In this document: positions 6,775 to 13,691 of the stretch, one piece after another | Numbering within the stretch: position 1 is the first letter of the stretch | Layout: each line of letters starts with the position of its first letter | Origin: SZUA-254 sp035292425 | GTDB taxonomy: Bacteria > Bacteroidota > Ignavibacteria > UBA10030 > SZUA-254 | NCBI GenBank assembly: GCA_035292425.1 | Contig: DATDQD010000253.1 | Span: 1-17,497 of the forward strand | Reading direction: 5' to 3' | Length of the DNA: 17,497 bases | Position numbers and translations under genes: made by a program | The notes under the pieces: model-generated | Database searches by the model: none | What the model was told of the DNA's origin: nothing | Seen by the model: the letters and a program-made list of their open reading frames with translations, nothing else

Positions 6775-7605
6775 ATGTCCGAATATAATATTGACGAAAC
6801 CGAACCGCGCCCGTCGCCCCTTCGCGTCGTCCACGACCGCAAACCCGCGACGAACCTCATCGCCGGCCGCAACCCGGTGATGGAAGCCCTCAGGGCGGAA
6901 ACCATGATCGAGAAGGTCGTGGTCCTGGCCGGCATCAAGGGGAACATCATCGAAAAGATCAGGGAGATGGCGAAGCGGCGCCGCGTCCCCTTCGTCGAGG
7001 TGGGGAAACAGAAATTCCGGGAGCTCGTGAGCGACACGACCACGCAGGGAGTGGTGGCGGTCGTCGGCACGAAGGAGTACGTCGAGGTCGGGGACATCCT
7101 CGCCGTGGCCGAACGGCGGGGGGAACAGGCGACCGTGCTGGTCCTGGACGAGATCGAAGACCCCCAGAACCTCGGGGCGCTCATACGGACGGCGGAGTGC
7201 GCCGGCGTGCACGGCGTCATCATCCCGAAACACCACGCCGCGAGCATCAACCAGACGGTGGCCAAAACCTCGGCGGGGGCGAGCGAGCACATGCCGGTCG
7301 CCAAGGTGGTGAACATCGCCGCCACGCTCGACGAACTGAAGCAGAAGGGCCTCTGGATCGTCGGCACCGACACCGCAGCCGACCGGGAATACTCCGAGAT
7401 CGAATACGACATGCCGCTGGCGCTCGTCGTCGGCAACGAGGGGAAGGGGATCCGTCAGCTCGTCAGGGAGAAGTGCGATTTCCTGGTGGGTATCCCGCTC
7501 TACGGGAAAGTGGAATCGCTCAACGCTTCGGTTGCCGGCGCACTGCTGATGTACGAAGTGGTCCGGCAGAGAAAAAAGAAGATCGTGGAGACACCGGCGC
7601 TGTAG
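6775..7605 (+). CDS. rlmB: 23S rRNA (guanosine-2'-O-)-methyltransferase RlmB / TrmH family
   Basis: A 276-aa SpoU-family (SPOUT, trefoil-knot) RNA 2'-O-ribose methyltransferase. The N-terminal substrate-binding domain begins at about residue 29 (IAGRNPVMEALR) and the SAM-binding knot at about 120. Motif 1 is DPQNLGALIRTAE (129-141), motif 2 LVVGNEGKGI (217-226), motif 3 IPLYGKVESLNASVA (240-254). The target is probably 23S G2251; other TrmH-family targets are possible. I chose ATG 6775: it is 7 nt after the 54-aa gene and leaves a polar 25-residue N-terminal tail. A start at 6607 in the same frame would add 56 Ser/Arg-rich residues that lie over the 54-aa gene. A terminator follows within 15 nt. 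Confidence 0.92.
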   Translation: MSEYNIDETEPRPSPLRVVHDRKPATNLIAGRNPVMEALRAETMIEKVVVLAGIKGNIIEKIREMAKRRRVPFVEVGKQKFRELVSDTTTQGVVAVVGTKEYVEVGDILAVAERRGEQATVLVLDEIEDPQNLGALIRTAECAGVHGVIIPKHHAASINQTVAKTSAGASEHMPVAKVVNIAATLDELKQKGLWIVGTDTAADREYSEIEYDMPLALVVGNEGKGIRQLVREKCDFLVGIPLYGKVESLNASVAGALLMYEVVRQRKKKIVETPAL

Positions 7606-7618
7606 CCTCCCGGGCGGG

Positions 7619-7650
7619 CCGATCGCGCCCGATCGGGTTTTCTATTTTCT
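7619..7650 (+). terminator. Intrinsic terminator after rlmB
   Basis: Perfect 6-bp stem CCGATC (7619-7624) / GATCGG (7631-7636) with loop GCGCCC, then a T-rich tract TTTTCTATTTTCT (7638-7650). It works for + strand transcripts; the - strand copy has no U-run after the stem. The T tract runs into the last codons of the convergent ntrC-type gene, so the two transcription units meet here. Confidence 0.75.
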
Positions 7651-8994
7651 CTCCAGCCCGTACTTCTTGATTTTCGTATAGAGGTGGCTCCGCTCCATCC
7701 CGAGCGCTTCGGCGGTCTTCGAGACGTTCCAGCCGAATTTTTCCAGCTGGTACCTGATGAACGCCGCCTCCGAGCGGTCCTTGAATTCCTGCAGGGTTTT
7801 CGACCCGGTCATCATCTCCTCGACGCCTCCCGGGGCGTCCGGCGTCCCCGCCGGAAATGACTGCCCGCCCGCCGCCTCGATCACACGCCCCGGCGTAAGG
7901 ATCACGAGCCGCTCCACGGCGTTGCGCAGTTCGCGGACGTTTCCCCCCCACGACAGCGATTCCAGATCGGCGAGCGTCGCCGCCGAGAGTTCCTTCGGCG
8001 CGAACCCGTTCTTCGCGCACACCTCCGCCACGAACGCCCTGGCGAGCGACGGGACGTCCTCGCGGCGTTCCCGCAGCGGCGGAACATGAATCGGTATGAC
8101 GTTGAGGCGGTGGAAAAGGTCGTCCCTGAACGCGTTCGCGGAGATCGCGGCCTGGAGGTTCTTGTTGGTCGCCGCGAGGACGCGGACGTCGACCGAAATC
8201 TGCCGGTTGCCCCCCACCCGCTCGATGGTGTTCTGTTCCAGCGCTCGCAGGACTTTCGCCTGCGCCTGCAGGCTCATGTCGCCGACTTCGTCCAGGAAGA
8301 TCGTCCCGGTGTCCGCCTGCTCGAATTTCCCGATGCGCTGCGCCGTGGCGCCCGTGAAGGATCCCTTCTCGTGCCCGAAGAGTTCGGATTCGATCAGGTC
8401 CGCGGGGATCGCCGCGCAGTTCACCTCCACGAACGGCCTGGCCGCGCGGCGGCTTAATCGGTGGATCTCGCGGGCGATCAGCTCCTTCCCGGAGCCGCTC
8501 TCGCCCGTGATCAGGACCCTCGTTTCCGTCGGGGCCACCTGCCGGACCACGGCGAGCACTTTGGCGATCGCGGCGCTCTCCCCGAGGATCCGGTACTTCG
8601 GTTTCAGGTCGAGGAGTTCCGAGCGGAGCCGCGCGCGCTCGACGGCGTTGCGCAGGACCACGAGCAGTTTGTCCCGGTCGAGTGGCTTCGGGAGGTAATC
8701 GAAGGCGCCGAGCCGGGTCGCCTCGACGGCGGTGTCGAAGGTGCCGTGGCCGGAGATCATAATGACGGGCACCTCACGGTCGATTTGCTGGAGTTCCGCC
8801 AGGACCTCCATCCCGTCCTTTCCCGGGGGCATTTTAATGTCCAGCAGGACGGCGTCGAACCCGCCCGCGCGGAAGAGGTCGATCCCCTTCTGACCGTTTT
8901 CGGCGGACGCGGTCTCGTACCCCTCGGCCTCCAGGATCATGCGGATCGAATCCCGGATCCCCTTTTCGTCGTCCACGATCAGGATTTTAGGCAT
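7642..8994 (-). CDS. NtrC/AtoC-type sigma-54-dependent response regulator
   Basis: A 450-aa enhancer-binding regulator. The receiver domain (1-120) has D8/D9, phospho-acceptor D52, S81 and K103. The AAA+ domain (about 137-365) has Walker A GESGSGKE (164-171), the sigma-54 contact loop as GSFTGA (211-216) in place of the usual GAFTGA, Walker B TIFLDEVGD (231-239), and R290/R296 near the sensor/arginine-finger region. A Fis-type helix-turn-helix is at 421-446. The loop after D52 reads MPPGKDG, one residue longer than the common MPGxDG. The start ATG 8994 shares its A with the TGA of the upstream exported-protein gene (TGATG), so translation is coupled. No histidine kinase is adjacent. It probably activates sigma-54 promoters elsewhere, or its own operon; targets are not visible. 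Confidence 0.93.
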   Translation of the reverse strand: MPKILIVDDEKGIRDSIRMILEAEGYETASAENGQKGIDLFRAGGFDAVLLDIKMPPGKDGMEVLAELQQIDREVPVIMISGHGTFDTAVEATRLGAFDYLPKPLDRDKLLVVLRNAVERARLRSELLDLKPKYRILGESAAIAKVLAVVRQVAPTETRVLITGESGSGKELIAREIHRLSRRAARPFVEVNCAAIPADLIESELFGHEKGSFTGATAQRIGKFEQADTGTIFLDEVGDMSLQAQAKVLRALEQNTIERVGGNRQISVDVRVLAATNKNLQAAISANAFRDDLFHRLNVIPIHVPPLRERREDVPSLARAFVAEVCAKNGFAPKELSAATLADLESLSWGGNVRELRNAVERLVILTPGRVIEAAGGQSFPAGTPDAPGGVEEMMTGSKTLQEFKDRSEAAFIRYQLEKFGWNVSKTAEALGMERSHLYTKIKKYGLERK

Positions 8995-9776
8995 CAGCGG
9001 CACCCTGTGGTGTGATCGGTTGCGCGGCCGGTTGTCCGGCCGGCCAGCCGGCCGGCGCCGTCCCCGGAGCGCCCCACGACCGGCGTGAGGAAGAACCCGG
9101 ACGGGTAGCGCCGGTTGTCGGCGAGGAGCGCGATGCCGAACTCGCTCCCGTTCCAGTTGGCCCTTGCGTCGCGGCTGTCCGGCATGCCGTCCACGATCAC
9201 GGCATCCTCCCCGAATTCGATGAAATCCCCCACCCTCCGCGCGGCGCCCCGCGATTCGAACGTCATCGCGATGAACGCCGAGCCGAAGAAGTGCTGGAGC
9301 TTGTCGCGGTCGCCGCGGTCGCCGGGCGGGGTGTCGGCGTAGAAGTCGGCCGGCAGGTTGCGCACGCGCGCGGCGTATTCCCCGTACGATTCGTTCGAGA
9401 GCGGGAAAAAGAGATTCAGGAAAGGGACCCGGACGCCCACGGTGTAGTGGTCGAGGGTCGCGACCGTGGCGAGCAGGAGCGCGGCGGCGGTGTTGTTCGC
9501 CGTGAGGGACATCGCCCGGACGTAGATGGCGTCGACGGCCCGCGCATCCCCCGCCTTCTTCCTGAACGCCGCGAACGCGTCGCTCCGGATGAAGTCCTTC
9601 AGCCCGATGCCGTTGCGGATGAACAGGGGCGGATACCACGTGAAGAGCGCCTCGAACGGCCCGGGGTCGTCGAACCGGAGCCAGGCGGAGAGGCCGGCGG
9701 TGTCGGGGGCCGTTTGCGCGGCGGTTGCGGCGGCAAGGAGCGCGACGCAGGACGCTATCGCGGCCGCGCGTCTCAT
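8994..9776 (-). CDS. Exported protein of unknown function, DUF2279/YfiM-like motif
   Basis: A 260-aa protein with a typical signal peptide (MRRAAA, hydrophobic 7-20, likely cut near TAA-QT at 20-21) and no lipobox cysteine. I do not recognise it securely. DKLQHFFGSA (158-167), followed by acidic EFGED (187-191) and DSRDARANWNGSEFG (200-214), resembles the DK..HF ... D..AN..G pattern of DUF2279/YfiM-type envelope proteins; this is pattern memory, not a search. A weakly hydrophobic stretch at about 97-107 could be a second membrane contact. The Gly/Arg/Thr-rich tail (239-258) is encoded by CCGGCCGG repeats. I chose ATG 9776, overlapping the carboxyltransferase TGA as TGATG; a GTG one codon earlier (9779) is possible. 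The stop overlaps the regulator start in the same way. Confidence 0.7.
   Translation of the reverse strand: MRRAAAIASCVALLAAATAAQTAPDTAGLSAWLRFDDPGPFEALFTWYPPLFIRNGIGLKDFIRSDAFAAFRKKAGDARAVDAIYVRAMSLTANNTAAALLLATVATLDHYTVGVRVPFLNLFFPLSNESYGEYAARVRNLPADFYADTPPGDRGDRDKLQHFFGSAFIAMTFESRGAARRVGDFIEFGEDAVIVDGMPDSRDARANWNGSEFGIALLADNRRYPSGFFLTPVVGRSGDGAGRLAGRTTGRATDHTTGCR
9036..9055. repeat. Strong GC inverted repeat upstream of the regulator start
   Basis: A perfect 9-bp inverted repeat, CCGGCCGGC (9036-9044) and GCCGGCCGG (9047-9055), separated by CA, can form a very stable RNA hairpin about 40 nt upstream of the regulator start. It lies within the coding sequence for the exported protein's C-terminal tail. 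No U-run follows on either strand. Confidence 0.7.
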
Positions 9777-11431
9777 CACACCTGGAGAATGCCGGGGTTG
9801 AACGGCGGGATGGTTGCGTTGTTCGAAGCCATCTGGATGCCGCGGGAGATGATCTGCCGGGTATCGGCCGGGTCGATGATCCCGTCGACCCAGAGACGGG
9901 CCGCGGCGTAATAAGGGTCGAGCTCGCGCTCGTAGCGCTGGCTGATCTCGCGGAGGAGCTTTTCCTTCTCCTCGGGGGCAATGGTCTTCCCCTTGCTGTT
10001 CGACTGGCTCAGACGGATGCTGAGGAGGGTTTCACTGGCCTGCCTGCCCCCCATGACCGCGATGTTCGCCGTGGGCCACGCGAAGATGAGCCGCGGGTCG
10101 TAGGCCTTCCCGCACATGGCGTAGTTCCCGGCGCCGAAGCTGTTGCCGATGATGAATGTAAACTTGGGGACGACGCTGTTCGCCACCGCGTTGACCATCT
10201 TCGCGCCGTCCTTGATGATGCCCCCCTGCTCGGCCCGCGTCCCCACCATGAACCCCGTGACGTCCTGGAAAAACACGAGCGGGATCTTTTTCTGGTTGCA
10301 GTTCATGATGAACCGGGCCCCCTTGTCGGCGCTTTCGCTGTAGATGACGCCGCCGACCTGCATCTCGCCTTTTTTCGTCTTGACGACCGAACGCTGGTTG
10401 GCCACGATCCCCGCAGCCCAGCCGTCGATGCGGGCGTACGCGGTGATGATCGTTTTCCCGTATCCCGCCTTGTACTCCTCGATCTCGCCCGCGTCCACGA
10501 TCCGCGCGAGCACCTGGTACATGTCGTAGGGGCGGCTGTGGTCGACGGGGACCAGCCCGTAGAGTTCCCCGGGCGGGTAGAGGGGGTCCTTCGGCGCACT
10601 CCTGTCGAAGGGGGACTTCGGCGCGTCGCCGAGTTTCCCGACGAGGGCCCTGATGGTCCCGAGGCATTCCTCGTCATTGGCCATCTTGTAGTCGGTCACA
10701 CCGCTGATTTCGCAGTGCATGCCGGCGCCGCCGAGGTCCTGCAGGTCCGCATCCTCGCCGATGGCCGCCTTGACCAGGTAGGGTCCGGCCAGGAAGACGC
10801 TCCCGGTGTTTTCCACGATGAGGGCCTCGTCGGACATGATGGGGAGGTACGCTCCGCCCGCCACGCAGGGGCCCATGATGGCCGCGATCTGGGGGATCCC
10901 CAGGGAGGACATCACCGCGTTGTTCCGGAAGATCCTGCCGAAGTGCTCCTTGTCGGGGAATATTTCTGACTGCATCGGGAGGAAGACGCCCGCCGAATCG
11001 ACAAGGTAGACGATCGGGAGGCGGTTTTCGATCGATATCTCCTGGGCCCGGAGGTTCTTCTTGGCGGTGAGGGGGAACCAGGCCCCCGCCTTCACGGTGG
11101 CGTCGTTCGCCACGATCACGACGTCCCTGCCGTGGATCTTGCCGATGCCGAAGACGGTCCCGGCGGACGGCGCGCCGCCGTATTCCTCGTACATCTCCCA
11201 GGCGGTGAAGAGCCCGATCTCCAGGAAATAACTGTCCTGGTCGATCAGCCGCGTGATCCTCTCGCGGGCGGTCATTTTCCCCCGCGCGCGGTGTTTCTCG
11301 ATCGCGGCCGCCCCGCCGCCCAGCTTCACGGCGTCGGTACGGACGTTCAGCACCCTGAGGAGGTTCTTCAGGTTGTCTTCGTACGTGTTGTACTGCAGTT
11401 CCTTCTTGAGCGGGTCGCCGATGATGGCCAT
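9776..11431 (-). CDS. Acyl-CoA carboxylase carboxyltransferase (beta) subunit, methylcrotonyl-CoA carboxylase type
   Basis: A 551-aa biotin-dependent carboxyltransferase with N and C crotonase-fold halves. It transfers CO2 from carboxybiotin to an acyl-CoA. FPDKEHFGRIF (158-168) and CVAGGAYLP (189-197) with MSDE match methylcrotonyl-CoA carboxylase beta more closely than propionyl-CoA carboxylase beta. DLGGAGMH (232-239) is the acyl-CoA binding region. The C half carries GFMVG, GNSFGAGNYAMCG and the terminal DGIIDPADTR. Substrate (3-methylcrotonyl-CoA, geranyl-CoA or another acyl-CoA) is not certain. Start ATG 11431 is 2 nt after the dehydrogenase stop; a 103-residue longer reading of the frame overlaps the dehydrogenase and is rejected. 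The biotin carboxylase/BCCP subunit is not in the window. Confidence 0.9.
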   Translation of the reverse strand: MAIIGDPLKKELQYNTYEDNLKNLLRVLNVRTDAVKLGGGAAAIEKHRARGKMTARERITRLIDQDSYFLEIGLFTAWEMYEEYGGAPSAGTVFGIGKIHGRDVVIVANDATVKAGAWFPLTAKKNLRAQEISIENRLPIVYLVDSAGVFLPMQSEIFPDKEHFGRIFRNNAVMSSLGIPQIAAIMGPCVAGGAYLPIMSDEALIVENTGSVFLAGPYLVKAAIGEDADLQDLGGAGMHCEISGVTDYKMANDEECLGTIRALVGKLGDAPKSPFDRSAPKDPLYPPGELYGLVPVDHSRPYDMYQVLARIVDAGEIEEYKAGYGKTIITAYARIDGWAAGIVANQRSVVKTKKGEMQVGGVIYSESADKGARFIMNCNQKKIPLVFFQDVTGFMVGTRAEQGGIIKDGAKMVNAVANSVVPKFTFIIGNSFGAGNYAMCGKAYDPRLIFAWPTANIAVMGGRQASETLLSIRLSQSNSKGKTIAPEEKEKLLREISQRYERELDPYYAAARLWVDGIIDPADTRQIISRGIQMASNNATIPPFNPGILQV

Positions 11432-11433
11432 GA

Positions 11434-12618
11434 TCAGGACGCGATCCGGTTGAGGAGTTCCCTCGCGATGACCATCTTCTGGATTTCGGTCGTGCCCTCG
11501 CCGATCGTCGCGACCTTCACGTCGCGGTAGAATTTTTCCACCGGGAAGTCCTTGATGAACCCGTAGCCGCCGTGGATCTGCACCGCCTCGTTGGTGACCA
11601 TGACCGCGATCTCGCTCGCGTAGTATTTCGCCATGGCCGAGAGAAGCGTCACGTCCCTCTCCGAATTTTTCGCGGCCGCGGCCCTGTGGGTAAGCAGTCG
11701 CGCCGCCTCGATCTGCATGGCCATCTGTGCCAGTTTCCACTGGATCCCCTGGAACTCGCCGATCGGCTTTCCGAACTGCTTCCGCTCTTTGGCGTATTTG
11801 AGGCTCGCGTCGAGTGCGCCCTGGGCGATCCCGAGCGAGAGCGCCGCGATGCTGATCCTCCCGCCGTCGAGCACCGTCAGGGCCTGGGGAAACCCCTCAC
11901 CCTCGTTCCCCATCAGGTTTTCGGCCGGCACCCGGCAGTTGTCGAACGCGATGGCCGCCGTGTCGCAGCAGCGGACCCCGAGCTTGTTTTCCTTCTTGAC
12001 CACGGTGAAGCCGGGGGTGTCGTTCTCCACGATGAACGCCGAGATGCCCTTTTTCCCCAGCTCCTTCTTCGATACCGCCATCACGACGGTGGTCTTCCCG
12101 ACCGACCCGTGCGTGATGAAGTTCTTGCTGCCGTTCAGGATGTACGAGTTGCCGTCCTTCACCGCGGTCGTCAGCATGCCGCCGGCGTCGCTTCCGCTTG
12201 AAGGTTCGGTGAGGGCCCAGGCCCCGATCTTCCGCGCCGTGGTGAGGTCGGGGAGGTACTTCCTCTTCTGGCTTTCGTTGCCGAACGTGAAGATGTGGTT
12301 CGAGCAGAGGCTGTTGTGGGCGGCAATGGTGAGTCCCACCGAAGGGTCCACCCTGCTGATTTCCTCGATGATGCCCACGTATTCGAGGTAGCCGAGGCCG
12401 GCGCCCCCGTATTCCTCGGGGAAGATCGCGCCCATGAAGCCGAGGGCACCCAGTTTGTTGACGATCTCCCGGGGGAATTCCATCGACTCGTCGAATTTCA
12501 TGACGGTGGGGCGGATCTCCTTTTCGGCGAAGTTCCGCGCGGTCTCCTGGACCATCCGCATGCTGTCGGTGGGTTCGAAGTCGGGTGTCAGTTGTTCGGT
12601 CGGTTGTTCTGCGGCCAT
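11434..12618 (-). CDS. Acyl-CoA dehydrogenase (short/branched-chain type)
   Basis: A 394-aa FAD flavoprotein oxidising an acyl-CoA to the 2-enoyl-CoA and passing electrons to ETF. The FAD/substrate signature WALTEPSSGSDA is at 134-145. The catalytic base is E374 in ATIGEGTTEIQ, the position used by short- and medium-chain and butyryl-CoA dehydrogenases. Isovaleryl-CoA dehydrogenase normally has Ala there, so the leucine-pathway assignment suggested by the neighbouring MCC-type gene is not supported by this residue. The N-terminal ~16 residues are a polar extension with a repeated EQPTEQLTP. It is the first gene of a four-gene operon. Its leader has no Shine-Dalgarno but has a promoter, an inverted repeat and tandem 9-mers. 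Confidence 0.92.
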   Translation of the reverse strand: MAAEQPTEQLTPDFEPTDSMRMVQETARNFAEKEIRPTVMKFDESMEFPREIVNKLGALGFMGAIFPEEYGGAGLGYLEYVGIIEEISRVDPSVGLTIAAHNSLCSNHIFTFGNESQKRKYLPDLTTARKIGAWALTEPSSGSDAGGMLTTAVKDGNSYILNGSKNFITHGSVGKTTVVMAVSKKELGKKGISAFIVENDTPGFTVVKKENKLGVRCCDTAAIAFDNCRVPAENLMGNEGEGFPQALTVLDGGRISIAALSLGIAQGALDASLKYAKERKQFGKPIGEFQGIQWKLAQMAMQIEAARLLTHRAAAAKNSERDVTLLSAMAKYYASEIAVMVTNEAVQIHGGYGFIKDFPVEKFYRDVKVATIGEGTTEIQKMVIARELLNRIAS

Positions 12619-12631
12619 TGTCGTATCGTGA

Positions 12632-12667
12632 TTGGCGTGATAGGCGTGCTTGGTGTGCTAGGCGTGC
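12632..12667. repeat. 9-bp tandem repeat in the leader of the acyl-CoA dehydrogenase operon
   Basis: Four 9-base units on the + strand: TTGGCGTGA (12632-12640), TAGGCGTGC (12641-12649), TTGGTGTGC (12650-12658) and TAGGCGTGC (12659-12667). On the transcribed - strand they give a CACGCC-rich leader that ends 13 nt before the ATG at 12618, exactly where a ribosome would land. Confidence 0.85.
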
Positions 12668-12670
12668 TTG

Positions 12671-12691
12671 AATTTCAACCGGTGTGAAATT
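12671..12691. promoter_or_regulatory. Candidate operator (7-7-7 inverted repeat)
   Basis: Perfect arms AATTTCA (12671-12677) and TGAAATT (12685-12691) flank a 7-base centre ACCGGTG. The 21-bp site sits just downstream of the candidate -10 at 12697-12702, so it would cover the expected transcription start, a classic repressor position. TetR-like or FadR-like repressors of acyl-CoA metabolism would fit, but no such gene is in the window. Confidence 0.5.
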
Positions 12692-12696
12692 GAAAC

Positions 12697-12725
12697 AATG
12701 TAAATGGTTTTCCCGCGATTTGCAA
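12697..12725 (-). promoter_or_regulatory. Candidate promoter of the acyl-CoA dehydrogenase operon
   Basis: On the - strand, TTGCAA (12725-12720), 17 nt, then TACATT (12702-12697), in the A/T-rich part of the gap between meaB and the dehydrogenase gene. It matches the arrangement at 3183-3211 (TTGCAG-17-TACATT). No GG-N10-GC sigma-54 element is evident, despite the sigma-54 activator encoded at the end of this operon. Confidence 0.5.
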
Positions 12726-12743
12726 CGGGCCGCCCCGGGAGAA

Positions 12744-13691
12744 TCAGCCCGGAAACGTCCTGACCAGCTCCTCGGCCACCTCGTAGGGTGTCGACTCCTT
12801 GAGGTAGACCGGTCCGATGTGCTTCGCGAGGTATTCCTCCCGTCCGGTGTTCCAGAACTGCACCCTCAGGCGTTCCGCCACCAGTTCCCTGATCCGCTCC
12901 CCGATCCGGTCCATCCGCCTGACCCTGAGCAGATCGGCCCCCTCCTGGTACTGCCGGTGACGGGCCACGAGGTCGGCCACGGTGTCGATCCCCTTCCCCT
13001 CGCTCGCGACCGTCCGGAGCACCTCCGGCTTCCAGCCGGCCGTCTGCGGCTTGAAGCCGAGAACCGTTTTGATCGACATGACGGCCTGGTCCGCGCCGGC
13101 GCGGTCCGCCTTGTTCACGACGAAGAAGTCCGCTATTTCCATCAGCCCGGCCTTCATCGCCTGGATGGAATCGCCCGATTCGGGGACGAGGACCACCACG
13201 GTCGTGTCCGCGGCCCTGACGATGTCCAGTTCCGACTGCCCCACGCCGACCGATTCGATGAGGATGTAGTCGGTCCCCGCCGCGTCGAGGACGTCGGCGG
13301 CTTCGCGCGTCTTGCGGCTCAGTCCTCCGAGGCTCCCCCGGGACGCCATGCTTCTTATGAAAACACCCCGGTCGAGTTCGACGTCGGTCATCCGGACGCG
13401 GTCGCCCAGCAGGGCCCCGCCCGTGAAGGGGCTGGTGGGGTCGACCGCGATGATGCCGATTTTCTTCTCCCGGCCGCGCAGGTGCCGGGCGAGCTTGTTG
13501 GTGATGGTGCTCTTCCCAGCTCCCGGCGGGCCGGTGATCCCGACCCTGTAGGCCCTCCCGGTGTAGGGGTAGAGCGATTTCAGCAAATCGGCGGCGGCCG
13601 GATGCTCGTTTTCCACCATCGTGATCGCCCGCGCGACCGGCCCCCTCTCCCCCGCCCTGACCTGTTCGATGAACCTGGGATCGGCTGTCAT
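12744..13691 (-). CDS. meaB: MeaB/ArgK-type G3E GTPase, methylmalonyl-CoA mutase chaperone
   Basis: A 315-aa GTPase of the MeaB (MMAA) family, which loads and protects the adenosylcobalamin cofactor of methylmalonyl-CoA mutase. P-loop GPPGAGKST is at 54-62, the switch region includes VDPTSPFTGGALLGDRVRM (83-101), GVGQSE is at 149-154 and the guanine-specificity motif NKAD at 193-196. SMASRG and the C-terminal dimerisation helices are present; length is typical. Its ATG overlaps the galE-like TGA by 4 nt (ATGA). The mutase genes are not in the window, but the acyl-CoA dehydrogenase/carboxylase operon just downstream suggests linked propionyl/branched-chain acyl-CoA metabolism. Other MeaB-like GTPases serve other B12 mutases. 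Confidence 0.93.
   Translation of the reverse strand: MTADPRFIEQVRAGERGPVARAITMVENEHPAAADLLKSLYPYTGRAYRVGITGPPGAGKSTITNKLARHLRGREKKIGIIAVDPTSPFTGGALLGDRVRMTDVELDRGVFIRSMASRGSLGGLSRKTREAADVLDAAGTDYILIESVGVGQSELDIVRAADTTVVVLVPESGDSIQAMKAGLMEIADFFVVNKADRAGADQAVMSIKTVLGFKPQTAGWKPEVLRTVASEGKGIDTVADLVARHRQYQEGADLLRVRRMDRIGERIRELVAERLRVQFWNTGREEYLAKHIGPVYLKESTPYEVAEELVRTFPG

Noticed and set aside
8995..9981. N-terminal extension of the NtrC-type frame up to 9981
   Set aside because: The extra ~329 residues are Arg/Pro/Ala-rich shadow sequence antisense in frame to the exported protein and carboxyltransferase; the receiver domain begins exactly at ATG 8994.
11432..11740. N-terminal extension of the carboxyltransferase
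   Set aside because: It overlaps the well-conserved C-terminus of the acyl-CoA dehydrogenase, including its catalytic region, and has no carboxylase similarity.
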